A stretch of 6,713 nt of DNA from NCBI GenBank assembly GCA_038065435.1, contig JBBTQZ010000056.1, forward strand, positions 1-6,713, given 5' to 3'. The notes below the pieces were generated by a model. The model had not been told where the DNA came from, searched no databases, and saw only the letters and a program-made list of their open reading frames with translations. Positions 6,086-6,713 of the stretch are shown here, piece after piece; the first letter of the stretch is position 1; each line of letters begins with the position of its first letter. Source of the DNA: JBBTQZ01 sp038065435 (GTDB taxonomy: Bacteria; Patescibacteriota; Minisyncoccia; Phycocordibacterales; WO2-35-19). The translations under genes and the position numbers were made by a program.

Positions 6086-6367
6086 ATGAAAGCTCGTGTG
6101 CAAATAAATGTGCCCGTATCATACTTTAAAGAAGATAAATCATTTATCGCTTATACTCCTGCCTTAGATTTATCAAGTGCCGGTAAAACCTTGAAAGAAG
6201 CAGAGAAAAATATTACTGAAGCTGTGGGAATTTTTATGGAAGAAATATTGGAGCATGGAACCATTGATGAAGTTTTGCCATCTTTGGGTTGGAAAAAAAT
6301 TTTACGCACTAAACAATGGACGCCTCCGATTTTTGTTTCTCACGGTATATTACCTGTAACTATGTGA
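6086..6367 (+). CDS. hicB: HicB-family antitoxin
   Basis: A 93-residue protein with the HicB partial RNase H-like fold: FIAYTPALDLSSAGKTLKEAEKNITEAVGIFMEEI (20-54) is the typical strand, the 'aldl.saGkT..EA..n..EA' signature and the following helix. GTIDEVLPSLGW (58-69) is also common in the family. HicB neutralises HicA by binding it. The C-terminus after about residue 70 is short and shows no helix-turn-helix or ribbon-helix-helix DNA-binding domain like that of many HicB proteins, so autorepression of the promoter is doubtful. The stop TGA is 4 nt before hicA. The order antitoxin then toxin is the reverse of the classical hicA-hicB order. Confidence 0.85.
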   Translation: MKARVQINVPVSYFKEDKSFIAYTPALDLSSAGKTLKEAEKNITEAVGIFMEEILEHGTIDEVLPSLGWKKILRTKQWTPPIFVSHGILPVTM

Positions 6368-6371
6368 GATT

Positions 6372-6602
6372 ATGCCAAAATTATCTCGAATACATTGGAA
6401 GAAATTTGAGAAATTTCTTTTGTATGTTGGGTGTGAATTTGTACGCGAAAAAGGTGATCATCGAATTTATTGGAGACAGGGGCTATTTCGCCCGATTGTA
6501 TTACCAAGAAGAAAACAGCTTGAACTTTTTATTATTCAAAACAATATTCGTTTACTTGGAATTACTGCAAAAGAATATGAAATTATCCTGAAAAATCTTT
6601 AA
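6372..6602 (+). CDS. hicA: HicA-family mRNA interferase toxin
   Basis: A 76-residue basic protein matching HicA, a small dsRBD-fold ribonuclease that cleaves mRNA independently of translation. It opens with PKLSRIHWKKFEKFLLYVGCEFVREKGDH, close to the family's 'lsgkelikiLekkGf...r.kGSHh' pattern. H30 in GDHRIYWR is the expected catalytic histidine, and the following basic strand (LFRPIVLPRRKQL) and ITAKEYEIIL helix complete the fold. Family length is 60-80 residues, so it appears intact. It starts 4 nt after the hicB stop with only a weak GAG upstream; translation is probably coupled to hicB, which would keep antitoxin synthesis ahead of toxin. A longer ORF from 6316 in another frame is a shadow. 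Confidence 0.88.
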   Translation: MPKLSRIHWKKFEKFLLYVGCEFVREKGDHRIYWRQGLFRPIVLPRRKQLELFIIQNNIRLLGITAKEYEIILKNL

Positions 6603-6604
6603 AA

Positions 6605-6613
6605 TATTAAAAT
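6605..6613 (+). promoter_or_regulatory. Probable -10 promoter of the YifB-like gene
   Basis: TATTAAAAT with hexamer TAAAAT (6608-6613) begins just after the hicA stop and ends 9 nt before the ATG at 6623. There is no TG extension and no clear -35. In such AT-rich sequence a chance match is likely; the support is the spacing shared with the other promoters here. Confidence 0.4.
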
Positions 6614-6622
6614 ATCTTTATT

Positions 6623-6713
6623 ATGTCTTACGCCAAAGTTTACAGCGCTCAAGCCTCTCTTTTAAAACCTTATATAGTTGATGTAGAAGTAGATCTCTCT
6701 AGAGGTCTACATT
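6623..6713 (+). CDS. YifB/ComM-type Mg-chelatase-like AAA+ ATPase, N-terminal fragment
   Basis: Thirty codons are visible before the window ends: MSYAKVYSAQASLLKPYIVD, then VEVDLSRGLH. This is the characteristic beginning of the YifB family ('a.vysa...Gl.a..V.VEvdlsrGLP.f.iVGLpd'), forming the start of the N-terminal ChlI domain. Members include ComM, a hexameric helicase that promotes branch migration when transforming DNA is integrated; competence genes are widespread in Patescibacteria. The ATPase motifs lie outside the window, so the call rests on the N-terminal signature alone. A self-complementary segment (6689-6710) falls within this coding start. Confidence 0.8.
   Translation, partial: MSYAKVYSAQASLLKPYIVDVEVDLSRGLH

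Noticed and set aside
6316..6591. A 91-codon + strand ORF overlapping hicB and hicA in another frame
   Set aside because: It has no family resemblance and overlaps hicA, whose HicA signature is clear.

Overview
The window looks like part of a scaffold from an uncultivated, small-genome bacterium, most likely of the Candidate Phyla Radiation (Patescibacteria, Parcubacteria-like). This is inferred from protein style, compact spacing, AT-rich composition, a YifB-like protein and a degenerate DksA-like protein near pnp, and the near absence of Shine-Dalgarno leaders. TGA acts as an ordinary stop, which argues against the recoded Gracilibacteria/SR1 lineages. All recognisable genes lie on the + strand.

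Layout: (1) 1-158, the C-terminal end of elongation factor G. (2) 159-338, an intergenic stretch rich in inverted repeats. (3) 339-1832, a tight pair: a Nudix hydrolase and an unusual fusion of a nucleotidyltransferase-type domain to a DUF218/YdcF-type domain. (4) 1853-4113, polynucleotide phosphorylase (pnp), interrupted by a 100-N scaffold gap. Identical 55-bp sequences flank the gap, so it is almost certainly an unmerged contig overlap; collapsing it restores an intact 701-residue protein. (5) 4146-5030, a single-pass membrane protein of unknown function. (6) 5059-5427, a TraR/DksA-type protein with half of its zinc cysteines replaced. (7) 5449-6015, a small exported or membrane-anchored protein of unknown function, followed by an intrinsic terminator. 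(8) 6086-6602, a HicB-HicA toxin-antitoxin pair in antitoxin-first order. (9) 6623-6713, the start of a YifB/ComM-type Mg-chelatase-like AAA+ ATPase.

The most striking pattern is promoter geometry. Each of the seven genes that begins a transcription unit has a -10 hexamer, often the extended TGn form, ending only 7-9 nt before its ATG. RNA would then start at or within a few bases of the start codon, so these mRNAs should be leaderless or nearly so. The genes inside operons (the fusion gene, hicA) lack this, and the fusion gene has a Shine-Dalgarno-like sequence instead. Core functions here are translation (EF-G), RNA decay (PNPase) and probably transcription control (DksA-like). The Nudix pair, the small exported protein and hicBA look more accessory, and their codon use differs from that of pnp and its two downstream neighbours.
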